A stretch of 37,846 nucleotides of DNA from Rossellomorea aquimaris (GTDB lineage Bacteria; Bacillota; Bacilli; Bacillales; Bacillaceae_B), in the NCBI RefSeq assembly GCF_003315075.1, contig NZ_QNRJ01000029.1:1-37846 (forward strand), given 5' to 3'. Shown in pieces: positions 1 through 7,794 of the stretch (the first letter of the stretch is position 1; every line of letters begins with the position of its first letter). The notes below the pieces were generated by a model. That model made no database searches and was not told the origin of the DNA. It saw only the letters and a program-made list of their open reading frames with translations. Position numbers and translations under genes: made by a program.

Positions 1-91
1 CGTAACTCTCATTATACAGGATTTGGGGAGGTGCTCTATTTTCTTGTCATTTTACCCTTAGAGCCGCAAGGGCTCAGAGTTATGAAATTAA

Positions 92-172
92 TTCAACTAT
101 ATAAAGATAAACAATACAAACTTGAGTGCGGAAGAAGTGGCAGAGAAAATCAAAGGGGAATTTCACTTATAA
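92..172 (+). pseudogene. Possible C-terminal remnant of a small P-loop kinase-like gene
   Basis: A 26-codon open stretch ends at a TAA (170-172) and reads like a protein C-terminus (NNTNLSAEEVAEKIKGEF). That style, a polar turn followed by an EEVAEKI helix, resembles the end of small nucleotide-binding kinases. An in-frame stop at 89-91 separates it from anything upstream and it has no start codon of its own, so if it is real it is the tail of a decayed gene. The family assignment rests on pattern memory only. The preceding bases 61-75 form a GAGCC/GGCTC hairpin. Confidence 0.25.
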
Positions 173-215
173 TGATAGAAACGGATATACAAAATCGCAA
201 ACATGGAGGTCGAAA

Positions 216-899
216 ATGAAAACAGTCATAGCATTCAGCGGTGGAAAGGATTCCACCCTGGCGATATATAAAATTCAACAACATCCGGATTGCGAAATTG
301 ATTCATTGCTCGTGACCCTGACGGAAGGATTCGACCGGGTTTCGATTCATGGGGTCCGGTATGAGCTATTGAAGAGGCAGTCGGAGGCGCTCGGGATTCC
401 GCTTCGTGAGGTTTGGATCCCTCAGGAGTGTCCGAATGAGGTGTATCAGGAACGGATAGAGAGAGCGGTGTCAGATATGCTGGAGGACGGGGTCACGCAC
501 ATGGTCTACGGGGATATTCACCTTCAGGATGTTCGGGAGTATAGGGAGAAGATGCTTTCGGGAACGGGGATCATTCCGGTCTTTCCTCTTTGGGGACGAC
601 CAGTCGGGGAACTCGGCCGTGAATTCATTGAGCTTGGGTTTCAAACCGTGCTCACTTGTGTGGATATGGATCAATTGGATCGGTCTTTTGCAGGGAGAGT
701 GTATGATGAGGCGTTCATACGGGATTATCCGGAAGAGACTCATGATATCTGCGGGGAGAACGGGGAGTTTCATTCGTTTGTGTTTGATGGACCGAATTTC
801 GGGTTTGCGATTGGATACGAGCTGGGGGAAGAGAGAATCACCCGGGATATGGGGAGCGGACGGGATCGGTTTTTGTATAGGGATTTGGTGCCGAAGTAG
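216..899 (+). CDS. Dph6-like PP-loop ATPase (diphthine-ammonia ligase family)
   Basis: This 227-residue protein belongs to the adenine-nucleotide alpha-hydrolase superfamily. The PP-loop SGGKDS lies at residues 8-13, immediately after the first beta strand, as in Dph6/MJ0570-type ATP-dependent ligases. Eukaryotic and archaeal members amidate diphthine on EF2. Bacteria lack diphthamide, so the bacterial substrate is unknown and the family name should not be read as a function. The ATG at 216 is preferred because GGAGGT (205-210) sits just in front and the PP-loop is then at its normal distance from the N-terminus; the frame is open further upstream but without a ribosome site. Mid-protein GDIH and the C-terminal half (GENGEFHSFVFDGP) are typical of the family. 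It stands alone on + and is followed by a hairpin-like repeat. Confidence 0.85.
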   Translation: MKTVIAFSGGKDSTLAIYKIQQHPDCEIDSLLVTLTEGFDRVSIHGVRYELLKRQSEALGIPLREVWIPQECPNEVYQERIERAVSDMLEDGVTHMVYGDIHLQDVREYREKMLSGTGIIPVFPLWGRPVGELGREFIELGFQTVLTCVDMDQLDRSFAGRVYDEAFIRDYPEETHDICGENGEFHSFVFDGPNFGFAIGYELGEERITRDMGSGRDRFLYRDLVPK

Positions 900-925
900 T
901 TTGGGAAAGGGGAATCGCGGCTGCC

Positions 926-972
926 GGGGGGGCAGGTACCGTGGTCCGATTAGGACTGGGGAACCTGTCCCC
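926..972. repeat. GGGGCAGGTACC / GAACCTGTCCCC imperfect inverted repeat
   Basis: GGGGGGCAGGTACC (about 926-940) pairs imperfectly with GGAACCTGTCCCC (959-972), and an inner stem (943-947 with 953-957) closes a 5-nt loop. It lies 27 bp after the Dph6-like gene and could end its transcript, but the following bases are not a clean T run. It is one of many copies of a GGGGAC(A/G)G motif in this window. Confidence 0.5.
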
Positions 973-1095
973 GTTGTTTGCCCGGTGCATCAACGAATAT
1001 ACATTCTATTGAAGTAATTTAATAGAAGTTAGTTGAAAAAGAACGAAATTAGGCGCATTTCATAGACTATATTACAGTTTATCCTATTTCTATTG

Positions 1096-1104
1096 CATAC
1101 AATA
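1096..1104 (+). promoter_or_regulatory. Sigma-K-like -10 element of the exosporium gene
   Basis: CATACAATA matches the CATANNNTA form of the late mother-cell sigma-K -10 element. A matching AC-type -35 at 15-17 bp is not clear (AC occurs at 1074-1075, about 20 bp away). Late mother-cell expression would suit an exosporium protein, so this is a plausible but incomplete promoter. Confidence 0.4.
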
Positions 1105-1113
1105 GAGTAAGAA

Positions 1114-1124
1114 AGAAAGGAGGT
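1114..1124 (+). promoter_or_regulatory. Ribosome-site-like element without a start codon (STAB-SD-like)
   Basis: AGAAAGGAGGT is complementary over 11 bases to the 3' end of Bacillus 16S rRNA, yet no start codon follows at usable distance. It lies about 130 nt before the true ATG at 1256 and about 10-15 nt after the -10-like box, so it would be near the 5' end of the mRNA. This is the layout of the STAB-SD of Bacillus thuringiensis cry3A, which protects the mRNA 5' end. Confidence 0.5.
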
Positions 1125-1139
1125 TACGAAACCAGTCAA

Positions 1140-1164
1140 ACTGTTATTTCAACAAAATAACAGT
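1140..1164 (+). other. Perfect 10-bp hairpin in the exosporium-gene leader
   Basis: ACTGTTATTT (1140-1149) and AAATAACAGT (1155-1164) form a perfect stem with the 5-nt loop CAACA. It lies between the STAB-SD-like element and the coding start, and no T tract follows, so it is not a classical terminator. It could stabilise the leader or be an operator. Confidence 0.55.
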
Positions 1165-1255
1165 ATTGGATTCAAGTTTTCCATGACTGCCTTTCAATAC
1201 GGATCAAGGACGGTACTTGAGAGTTTTTTAATCTTTTCAAATAGGAGTGAAGGAA

Positions 1256-1996
1256 ATGAGAGATCAATTTAGAAATGGTATACCAAAGTTAAGGAGAGGG
1301 ACTACTTATCAAGCGAGTGCAAGTTTCTTTCCGGAGAGTTGCGATATCTTTCCATATGAATATGAATGTAATTGTCCTCCTGGGCCAGCGGGGGAAACAG
1401 GACCTCGAGGACCACGAGGAGAAACAGGAGCTACAGGTGAAACTGGGGCAACTGGAGATCCGGGGCTTCCTGGTACGGGTTCTATTATTCCCTTCGCTTC
1501 CGGACTTCCCGTTGCATTGACGACGGTTGCAGGCGGATTGGCAGGAACAACGAGTCTTGTAGGTTTTGGTAACAGCATTACCGGTGTGACTCTACTTGGA
1601 AGTGGACAGATTGACCTTACCGGGGCCGGGGGAACTCTACTAAACTTCGCATTTTCAGTACCACGGGATGGGAACATCACTTCCATCGCTGCCTTCTTTA
1701 GTGCCACTGCCTCCGTTACCCTTGTGGGTGATACCACCATCAGAGCCCAATTATATCGTTCAGCCGCTCCTTCCACCAATACATTCGACCCGATCCCAGG
1801 AACTCTTGTTACGTTAAATCCAACAATTACAGCCCCAATTACGCTAGGTGATATCAGTAGGGGAGCCCTTTCGAATTTAGCCATTCCGGTCACTCAGGGA
1901 GACAGGCTATTAATGGTGTTCTCGGCCACAGTAGCAGGAATTACACTCGTCGGAACCGTTTTAGGATACGCTAGTGCAGGGGTTACCATTAACTAG
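1256..1996 (+). CDS. Collagen-like exosporium protein with BclB-type C-terminal domain
   Basis: This 246-residue protein has three parts: a Cys-containing N-terminal segment (residues 1-42), a short collagen-like run of about eleven Gly-X-Y triplets rich in GET/GAT/GPR (about 43-75), and a hydrophobic beta-rich C-terminal domain (about 77-246). That last domain (pattern IIPFASGLPVALTTVAGGLAG) resembles the C-terminal domain of the exosporium glycoprotein BclB. Such proteins form hair-like or surface layers on spores, with Thr in the triplets as glycosylation sites. The collagen run is far shorter than in typical BclA/BclB proteins. The ATG at 1256 follows TAGGAG by about 8 nt; an in-frame GTG at 1247 overlaps that ribosome site and is unlikely. 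It is monocistronic, with a palindrome 36 bp downstream. Confidence 0.85.
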   Translation: MRDQFRNGIPKLRRGTTYQASASFFPESCDIFPYEYECNCPPGPAGETGPRGPRGETGATGETGATGDPGLPGTGSIIPFASGLPVALTTVAGGLAGTTSLVGFGNSITGVTLLGSGQIDLTGAGGTLLNFAFSVPRDGNITSIAAFFSATASVTLVGDTTIRAQLYRSAAPSTNTFDPIPGTLVTLNPTITAPITLGDISRGALSNLAIPVTQGDRLLMVFSATVAGITLVGTVLGYASAGVTIN

Positions 1997-2031
1997 TTTC
2001 AGTATCTGATAGGATGAAGAAAAGAACACCT

Positions 2032-2079
2032 TGGAGGGACGGACCTCTGTTTCCATGGAAACAGAGGTCCGTCCCTCCA
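2032..2079. repeat. 48-bp perfect palindrome downstream of the exosporium gene
   Basis: Two 24-bp arms (2032-2055 and 2056-2079) are exact reverse complements with no spacer; the centre is TTCCATGGAA. The arms contain GGAGGGACGGACCTC, which is also the arm of the repeat at 2220-2254. RNA from either strand would fold into a strong hairpin, so it may end the exosporium transcript, but no T run follows. Confidence 0.8.
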
Positions 2080-2219
2080 TTGTTATGAGGCAAAAATCAA
2101 GGAGTTATGTTAAAATTTAGTAGATTAATAGGTTGAAGAGATCGATGCTACTTTGCTCATGGTAGCTTTACTTATAGTGATTCGTGAAGAGACCGGGAAA
2201 GGCATTCAAGAAATACATA

Positions 2220-2254
2220 AGAGGTCCGTCCCTCAAAACAAGGGACGGACCTCT
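2220..2254 (-). terminator. Hairpin after ahpF, probable terminator
   Basis: AGAGGTCCGTCCCT (2220-2233) and AGGGACGGACCTCT (2241-2254) form a perfect 14-bp stem with a 7-nt loop. It begins 8 bp past the ahpF stop on the - strand. The following T richness is weak. Its arms match those of the 48-bp palindrome. Confidence 0.65.
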
Positions 2255-2261
2255 AAAGATC

Positions 2262-3788
2262 TCAATTTCGGATGAGGTAGTCGAATGCGCCTAGTGCGGC
2301 GTTCGCGCCTGATCCCATGGAAATGATGATTTGGTTGTATGGGCTGTCTGTACAGTCTCCTGCGGCGAATACGCCAGGGACGTTGGTGGCACCGTGTTTG
2401 TCCACGATGATTTCACCGAATTTCGTACGTTCTACAAGGTCGCCGAGCCAGTCTGTGTTTGGAACGAGACCAATTTGGACGAATACTCCCTGTAGCTCAA
2501 CGTGTTTTTCTTCATGGGTATCACGATCGGTATAGGTGATTCCATTCACCTTATCCGTACCGGTGATCTCCTGAGTTTGCACGTTCGTGAGCACGGTCAC
2601 ATTCGGCAGGCTGTAAAGACGTTTTTGCAACACGTCGTCTGCCTTCAGTTCAGGATTGAACTCAAGGACCGTTACGTGCTTGACGATTCCTGCAAGGTCG
2701 ATGGCTGCTTCGATTCCGGAGTTTCCTCCGCCGATGACAGCGACATCTTTGCCTTCGAACAGTGGTCCGTCACAGTGAGGGCAGTACGCCACTCCTTTGT
2801 TCTTGAACTCCTGTTCACCAGGAACACCGATGTTACGCCAGCGTGCACCTGTCGAGATGATCAGGCTCTTACTCTTCAGGATCGCACCGTTTTCAAGCTC
2901 AAGCTCAACAAGGTCTTTTTTCTCAAGACGGCTTGCGCGCTGAAGGTTCATCACATCGATGCCGTAGTCCTTCACATGCTCTTCCAGGCTTGCGACAAGC
3001 TTCGGTCCTTCCGTGTGCTTCACACTGATGAAGTTCTCGATGCTCATCGTATCAAGGACCTGACCGCCGAAGCGTTCCGCGACGATTCCTGTACGGATTC
3101 CTTTACGTGCCGCATAGATCGCCGCACTTGCTCCCGCAGGTCCGCCACCGACGACAAGGACGTCATACGGATCTTTATCGGATAGTTCATCTGCACCGGG
3201 ACCTTCCACGATTTTAGAAAGAATTTCTTCCAGAGTCGTGCGTCCACCGTTGAAGAATTCAGCATTTAAGTATACCGCAGGAACAGCCATGACGTTCTTG
3301 CGTTCCACTTCTTCCTTGAAGGCAGCTCCGTCAATCATCGTGTGCGTGATATTCGGGTTCAGGACACTCATGATATTCAGTGCCTGCACAACGTCCGGGC
3401 AGTTGTGACAGCTAAGACTTACATACGTCTCGAAGTGGTGTTCGCCTTTGACGCTCTTGATCTGGTCTATGACGCTCTGATCCACTTTCGGCACTCTGCC
3501 GCTCACTTGAAGAAGAGCAAGGACCAAGGATGTGAATTCATGTCCAAGAGGAATCCCGGCAAAAATGATACCGGTCTCCTCACCAGGACGATTCACGCTG
3601 AAGCTTGGTGTTCTTGTCAACTCTGTTTTTTCAACACTGATGCGGGATGACATGGAAGAGAGCTCTTCAACAAGTGCGAGCATTTCCTTTGAAATGTCAT
3701 CATCACCTGCACTGACTTTCAGGACGATGTCGCCTTCCATCATCTGCAGGTATTGTTCTAATTGTGCTTTAATATCTGCTTCAAGCAT
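2262..3788 (-). CDS. ahpF: Alkyl hydroperoxide reductase subunit F
   Basis: AhpF is the NADH-dependent flavoprotein that re-reduces the peroxiredoxin AhpC. The 508-residue protein shows the full family order. An N-terminal tandem thioredoxin-like domain carries the CHNC redox pair (residues 127-130). The FAD-binding motif GGGPAG follows (214-219), then the CPHC thioredoxin-reductase-type disulfide (336-339), an NADH-binding GGGNSG segment, and a C-terminal FAD contact (VFAAGDCTD). The ATG at 3788 is chosen because AGGAG lies about 10 nt upstream; the in-frame GTG at 3797 touches the ribosome site. It follows ahpC by 12 bp, so the two are one operon, probably under the PerR box at 4415-4429. 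Confidence 0.97.
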   Translation of the reverse strand: MLEADIKAQLEQYLQMMEGDIVLKVSAGDDDISKEMLALVEELSSMSSRISVEKTELTRTPSFSVNRPGEETGIIFAGIPLGHEFTSLVLALLQVSGRVPKVDQSVIDQIKSVKGEHHFETYVSLSCHNCPDVVQALNIMSVLNPNITHTMIDGAAFKEEVERKNVMAVPAVYLNAEFFNGGRTTLEEILSKIVEGPGADELSDKDPYDVLVVGGGPAGASAAIYAARKGIRTGIVAERFGGQVLDTMSIENFISVKHTEGPKLVASLEEHVKDYGIDVMNLQRASRLEKKDLVELELENGAILKSKSLIISTGARWRNIGVPGEQEFKNKGVAYCPHCDGPLFEGKDVAVIGGGNSGIEAAIDLAGIVKHVTVLEFNPELKADDVLQKRLYSLPNVTVLTNVQTQEITGTDKVNGITYTDRDTHEEKHVELQGVFVQIGLVPNTDWLGDLVERTKFGEIIVDKHGATNVPGVFAAGDCTDSPYNQIIISMGSGANAALGAFDYLIRN

Positions 3789-3800
3789 GCTCAGCACTCC

Positions 3801-4364
3801 TTATAATTTACCAACTAGATCAAGGCTTGGCTTAAGTGTTTCAGAACCTTCCTGCCATTTCGCCGGGCACACTTCGCCTGGGTTGTTGCGCACATATTGT
3901 GCCGCCTTGATTTTGCTTACTAGAATGTCTGCGTCGCGGCCGATTCCGCCAGCGTTGATTTCAACTGCCTGGATGATACCATCCGGATCGATGATGAATG
4001 TTCCGCGGTCAGCAAGACCATCTTCTTCATTTAATACATCGAAACCGCGAGTGATGCGTTGTGACGGATCACCGATCATTGCGTATTTGATTTTACCGAT
4101 TTTTTCAGAGCTGTCGTGCCAGCCTTTATGTGTAAAATGAGTGTCCGTAGAAACTGAGTAAACTTCTACGCCAAGCTCTTTAAGAGTTTCATAGTTATTC
4201 TGAAGGTCTTCAAGCTCTGTCGGGCATACAAATGTGAAGTCCGCAGGGTAGAAGCAGAAAATGCTCCATTGACCTTTCAGGCTTTCGTCTGTAACAGTGA
4301 TGAACTCACCATCTTTGAATGCTTCTGCTTTAAATGGTACGACTTGTGAACCGATTAATGACAT
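3801..4364 (-). CDS. ahpC: Peroxiredoxin AhpC
   Basis: AhpC is a cytoplasmic typical 2-Cys peroxiredoxin that reduces hydrogen peroxide and organic hydroperoxides. The 187-residue length is standard. The peroxidatic Cys is C47 in FTFVCPTE, and the resolving Cys is C166 in EVCPAKW. The start ATG at 4364 follows AGGAGG (4375-4380) at good spacing. It is the first gene of the ahpC-ahpF operon on the - strand. A near-perfect PerR box lies about 50 bp upstream, so derepression by peroxide is expected. Confidence 0.97.
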   Translation of the reverse strand: MSLIGSQVVPFKAEAFKDGEFITVTDESLKGQWSIFCFYPADFTFVCPTELEDLQNNYETLKELGVEVYSVSTDTHFTHKGWHDSSEKIGKIKYAMIGDPSQRITRGFDVLNEEDGLADRGTFIIDPDGIIQAVEINAGGIGRDADILVSKIKAAQYVRNNPGEVCPAKWQEGSETLKPSLDLVGKL

Positions 4365-4414
4365 AGTGTAAATTCCTCCTAGTAGTATGTGTGTGATTGA
4401 GAATCATTAATAGA

Positions 4415-4429
4415 TTATAATAATTCTAA
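4415..4429. promoter_or_regulatory. PerR box upstream of ahpC
   Basis: TTATAATAATTCTAA differs at one position from the Bacillus PerR consensus TTATAATNATTATAA. It is 51 bp upstream of the ahpC start. PerR is the Fe/Mn-dependent peroxide repressor, and ahpCF is a classical target. A related site precedes katG in this window. Confidence 0.8.
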
Positions 4430-4507
4430 TTCGATATTCATTATTATATAAATGCGTTTCTTTGTCAAGGGAAAAGATTGAGGTTCTGATAGAAAGGAAG
4501 ATTTGAG

Positions 4508-4969
4508 TTGAGGAAACAATGGCTTGTCCTGTTTATGATGATTTCCACCCTGCTTCCCGTCCATATCTATGCGTCGTCGCCATTAGTGATCGGGGAAGGA
4601 GAAGCGGGTGGTTATCAGTACACGATCGTAAAAGGTGAAAATGCGCTCACTTGGAAGATCGGTTATCAAGATCAAGAGGTGACAATCGACGAGAACGGGG
4701 AAAACCGAGATCATCTGGAACGTTTTCGAACGTCTGTGAATGATCTCGGCGGTCGCCAATTTGGGCTCATTCTATCGATTTCCTACCTGATCATTGTCGG
4801 CATCACCACACTGATCTTTTATAAAAAAACCAAACATATCCCTCGGGTAAGTGGAGTGATCATAGCTTGTTTGGCTCTTGGCGCGTTGTATTATGCCATT
4901 ACGTCATTTATAGGAGTGCAGGCGGCTTTGGAGGATGTGGGATATTATTACGTCAGCTTGACTGATTGA
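4508..4969 (+). CDS. Small membrane protein with signal peptide, function unknown
   Basis: I do not recognise the family of this 153-residue protein. It starts with a Sec-type signal sequence (RKQW then a hydrophobic stretch ending near ASS), followed by an extracytoplasmic region of about 65 residues rich in charged residues. Two hydrophobic spans follow (about 83-103 and 115-135, separated by KKTKHIPR). The start is TTG at 4508, supported by AAAGGAAG (4493-4500) seven nucleotides upstream. It is divergent from ahpC, with a perfect terminator hairpin beyond its 3' end. Confidence 0.7.
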   Translation: MRKQWLVLFMMISTLLPVHIYASSPLVIGEGEAGGYQYTIVKGENALTWKIGYQDQEVTIDENGENRDHLERFRTSVNDLGGRQFGLILSISYLIIVGITTLIFYKKTKHIPRVSGVIIACLALGALYYAITSFIGVQAALEDVGYYYVSLTD

Positions 4970-5045
4970 TGAAAATCAGCGGAGTGGAATGTGTGAAGTG
5001 GTGCAGGAGTAGATTCCTGTCTGTCGAATGTGAGCATGAAGAGCT

Positions 5046-5085
5046 AAAAAAGCTGAAGATCAGGAATGAGATCTTCAGCTTTTTT
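5046..5085. terminator. Bidirectional rho-independent terminator
   Basis: A perfect 16-bp stem, AAAAAAGCTGAAGATC (5046-5061) with its complement (5070-5085) and an 8-nt loop, is flanked by A and T runs. It serves the + strand membrane-protein gene and the - strand DUF3231 gene that converge on it. Confidence 0.9.
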
Positions 5086-5098
5086 CATATGACGGTGC

Positions 5099-5650
5099 TC
5101 ACTGATTCTTAGGTGCCCCAGGAGGATAATAGTACGGTGGCACCTTTAACCAACCTCTTTTGCGCATAGCTGTTTTCAGTTCCATCCCGAATATCATTTT
5201 TTCTGCCTGAAATCGTGCCCACATGAGACCAATATCATTGCGAATGCTTTGACTCATGTTTGTGCCACACATCACTATATTTGTGGCAATCTTAATGGAG
5301 ATAAAGTTAGCGATTTCATCATCGGTCATTTTTGCCCCCAACGGAACACTGTTGGGGTCGGATTTAGGTCTGGGTTCTGAGGTTTTCGAAAGGGGGATGC
5401 CTTCATCTACCATGAATTTTTGAAGTATTTTCAATTGGTGTTCCCCAAGATCGTTCGATTTGTTAATGAGTTGGATCAATTCGTTGTCTGTCGTTGTATT
5501 CAAGGCAGCTTCAAGGACAGGTACTTCTTCTGCCAGGGCAGTGAAATAAATCCAACATCCCATCGCTTCACCGATATGAGGAGGTGACTTTGGTTCTGTA
5601 TCAAAGGTGGTCCGCAAGTAATCAAAAGCGGTTTCAAAGAGATTCTGCAT
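5099..5650 (-). CDS. DUF3231 family protein
   Basis: This 183-residue protein matches the style of the DUF3231 proteins of Bacillaceae. It is predicted helical and ferritin-like, with a central MTDDEIANFISIKIA region, a conserved SQSIRNDIGLMWARF segment and a C-terminal MRKRGWLKVPPYY motif. Related proteins resemble the CotF-type coat fold; a role in the spore is possible but not shown here. The start at 5650 has only a weak AAAAAGG ribosome site, so low or regulated expression is possible. The gene converges with the upstream membrane-protein gene on a shared terminator. Confidence 0.75.
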   Translation of the reverse strand: MQNLFETAFDYLRTTFDTEPKSPPHIGEAMGCWIYFTALAEEVPVLEAALNTTTDNELIQLINKSNDLGEHQLKILQKFMVDEGIPLSKTSEPRPKSDPNSVPLGAKMTDDEIANFISIKIATNIVMCGTNMSQSIRNDIGLMWARFQAEKMIFGMELKTAMRKRGWLKVPPYYYPPGAPKNQ

Positions 5651-6048
5651 TTATTGTCAACCTTTTTTTACTATCAGTGTTGCCAATTTTTATTCTTTTA
5701 ATCGGGTGGTCTTCATTTGGGGGGATAGCGTGAGGAATTGAGCCTGAGTACCTTCCCTCCTGGCTCTCTGATTAAAATGACGGAAAATTCAGTATATATA
5801 AGTGCGAATTAATAAATATTTGATATAATAAAAAGTAGCCTAGGTAATTTACACTAGGCTACTCAACACTTATATTTAAATGTTTTTTTTTCAAAAGAAA
5901 AACGGATCGTTTTTCTCCGAACCAGCAGGTACGGGTACTAACTCAATCCTTCGTTATGTTAGCTGAACCAGGAGGTACAGGGGCATAACGTATTTTTATG
6001 ATACTAAATGATCATAATCGTGTCAACCTAAAGGAAGGGGTGAAAATC
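5651..6048. other. 398-bp intergenic region with hairpin and direct repeat
   Basis: No gene was found here. AGTAGCCTAG (5834-5843) and CTAGGCTACT (5854-5863) form a perfect hairpin; read on the - strand it is followed by TTTTTATT and looks like an orphan terminator with no - gene feeding it. GAACCAGCAGGTACGGG (5919-5935) recurs as GAACCAGGAGGTACAGG (5965-5981). CGTTATG (5952-5958) can pair with CATAACG (5984-5990) around the second copy. These sit in the leader of the DUF3800 gene. Confidence 0.5.
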
Positions 6049-6939
6049 ATGTTGCAAAAACCTTTAAGAACAGAAGAAATGAATATTTTTTTCGATGAAA
6101 GTGGTGATGATTCCAATAGACCTGCAACAATGGGAGGGTTGTTAGTTCCAGATTCGGTATATTCTTCACCTGCTTTTCAAGAACTAACCCGAATGCTACA
6201 AAACAAAGATATCAGCCTACATTGGACTAAATATACGGGTCAGAAATTTCTAGGTGAAAATATTAGGCAAGTAATGTTTACTTTTTCTAAGTATGCTCGA
6301 TACTCTCGTATGAATATTATTAGTTATAACCGAAACATTTTAGATCAAAGATATAAATTTTCGAATGACCATGGTGCCCGGAAGCTTTCCAAAAAAGAGA
6401 AAAAACATGTATTAGATTACGCAACATTAATGGTGTATACAAAGATACCCGAGAGAATATTTTATGGTTTACTACGTCATTATGGAAAAGATCTGTATAT
6501 AAAAACCAAAATATTCATTGAAAAAGAAGGTAAGTATAAAAAATATGAATTAGAGAGACGTCTCACAGAAAACCTTAATACTCAATCCTTGTATCGGGCA
6601 GAGCAGTATTGGGTAGATGATTGCAAAATGGAAACCAAAGGCAAGATGATAGGTATTGAATTGGTTGATTTACTTTTAGGAATCATACGCTTGATTCTTT
6701 CAAATCAAAACGTTCAACATGGTCTTACTGATGAAGAGTATAAAAACAGGGGGATACTATCATTATCGAAGAAGCATAAACTAGCTATAGAATTAATGAA
6801 AATTCCAGAGTTCTATACTTTTTTAAGTAATATAAGCTACTATGAATGGGATAGTAATAAAAGTCTTTCTGAAGTTCCTTTTAAAGACTACCTGGACCTT
6901 TTTATGGCTTCTAATTACGAGTATTTAGACAACCAATAA
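6049..6939 (+). CDS. DUF3800 family protein
   Basis: This 296-residue protein begins with the DUF3800 signature, an N-terminal beta strand ending in FFDESGD (D16, E17), and ends with the family's ELVDLLLGIIRLI helix. These acidic residues fit the RNase H-like fold proposed for the family; activity is unproven. Members are common on mobile and defence-rich DNA. The ATG at 6049 is preferred over 5998 because AAGGAAGGGG (6031-6040) lies 8 nt upstream and it places the DESGD motif near the N-terminus. The gene is strikingly AT-rich relative to its neighbours (many AAA, AAT and TTT codons), which suggests horizontal acquisition. It has no obvious partner gene. Confidence 0.8.
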   Translation: MLQKPLRTEEMNIFFDESGDDSNRPATMGGLLVPDSVYSSPAFQELTRMLQNKDISLHWTKYTGQKFLGENIRQVMFTFSKYARYSRMNIISYNRNILDQRYKFSNDHGARKLSKKEKKHVLDYATLMVYTKIPERIFYGLLRHYGKDLYIKTKIFIEKEGKYKKYELERRLTENLNTQSLYRAEQYWVDDCKMETKGKMIGIELVDLLLGIIRLILSNQNVQHGLTDEEYKNRGILSLSKKHKLAIELMKIPEFYTFLSNISYYEWDSNKSLSEVPFKDYLDLFMASNYEYLDNQ

Positions 6940-7013
6940 TGCTTAACTCCTTCCCATGATAAGAAACTGGCAAAATAATCATAGCCAAGGAATCTTTCGT
7001 ATTAAAAAAATCG

Positions 7014-7130
7014 TCAGGATGATTTCCCTCTGACTTCCCGGCAGATTTAATCGGAATCTGCGTCAATATCTATCGTTCCTATGGATGTAGGTAACCGATT
7101 TAGCTGTTCCTCGAAATGAATTTTCATCAT
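7014..7130 (-). pseudogene. Decayed paralogue of the 47-aa small protein at 13582-13725
   Basis: Read on the - strand, an ATG ATG at 7130/7127 opens a 27-codon frame (FEEQLNRLPTSIG then DSD) that stops at TAA (7047-7049). The same frame then continues as ICREVRGK before a TGA at 7014-7016. The intact gene at 13582-13725 has FEEQLKLLSKSIG, SDQICREVRGKE. The TAA therefore replaces the CAA (Gln) codon by one base change, and the N-terminal 15 residues are missing. A weak AAGGTGAG ribosome site remains. It lies 52 bp downstream of the UPF0158 gene. Confidence 0.75.
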
Positions 7131-7182
7131 GGTCTCACCTTAAAAAGCCCCTAAATCATCGATGTAAGGTCCATTCATCCTC

Positions 7183-7647
7183 TTATTCATATTCCAACTC
7201 ATGAAACTTACACCAATCTCTCGCAAATTCCATATAGCATTCCATTCTAAATGAATACCATTCCCCAGCTATTCCTAATGTATTGACTTGATCCTTGAAT
7301 CTCCTGAAAGCTCCACGGCCTTGAATGGCCATTAATAATCGATCCTGGGCATGCCCATCCTTCAAGGAGTAACAAAAGTTTTCCATCATCCGGTATTCAT
7401 TGATTTCTTCTCTGTCGGGGAGTGTAAGGTAATGAGTAGGATTTTCCAGGATATCCACGGCCATGCTGTACTCCGTTTGCTCCCAATCTTCAAGTTCTTC
7501 AATGGGTTCTTCATCTTCTGCTTTGGTGAGGATCTCATGGGATATTGTCGTGATGGTTCCTGTCTCGCGGTGGAGGTAGGAGTGCCAATCCTCAAACCTT
7601 GATTCCAGTTCATCGATAAGTAATGAAAGATTTACTTTGGCTGCCAT
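7183..7647 (-). CDS. UPF0158 family protein
   Basis: This 154-residue acidic protein matches the uncharacterised family UPF0158 (PF03682). It has an N-terminal LSLLIDELESRFED helix, an acidic middle (EEPIEELEDWEQTEY), the conserved run ILENPTHYLTLPDREEINEYRMMENF, and the C-terminal GRGAFRRFKDQVNTLGI and EWYSFR motifs. No function is known. The start at 7647 follows AGGAGGT at 7 nt. It is monocistronic apart from the small decayed gene just downstream. Confidence 0.85.
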   Translation of the reverse strand: MAAKVNLSLLIDELESRFEDWHSYLHRETGTITTISHEILTKAEDEEPIEELEDWEQTEYSMAVDILENPTHYLTLPDREEINEYRMMENFCYSLKDGHAQDRLLMAIQGRGAFRRFKDQVNTLGIAGEWYSFRMECYMEFARDWCKFHELEYE

Positions 7648-7722
7648 GTGAAGACCTCCTTTAAGTTAATATAATTATAATTGTGTCTATCCCTGCTTGT
7701 AAAATATAGACTGTCAAATCGA

Positions 7723-7745
7723 GCCAAGGTACCTGTCCCCTTGGC
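7723..7745. repeat. GCCAAGG...CCTTGGC hairpin containing GGTACCTGTCCCC
   Basis: GCCAAGG (7723-7729) pairs with CCTTGGC (7739-7745) around TACCTGTCC. It is one copy of the dispersed GGGGACAGG motif family and lies in the divergent interval between the UPF0158 gene and the YdcZ operon. Confidence 0.6.
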
Positions 7746-7780
7746 CCACGGTTTGCCAAATCACAAAATCGGCAACCCTT

Positions 7781-7794
7781 AGGACATATGTCCT
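7781..7794. promoter_or_regulatory. 14-bp palindrome, candidate operator of the Crp/Fnr-type regulator
   Basis: AGGACATATGTCCT is a perfect palindrome centred at 7787.5. A -10-like TATTTAAT lies at 7815-7822, so the start of transcription would be near 7828 and the palindrome near -41, the class II activator position. The operon it precedes encodes a Crp/Fnr-type protein. Confidence 0.5.

Noticed and set aside
1309..1893. Long open frame on the - strand across the exosporium gene
   Set aside because: It is the antisense shadow of the collagen-like and Ala/Gly/Thr-rich coding sequence; there is no ribosome site and the product is a Pro/Val-rich artefact.
2502..3185. 227-codon open frame on + inside ahpF
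   Set aside because: It is antisense to a complete, well-conserved gene and has no start signal; composition is typical of a shadow.
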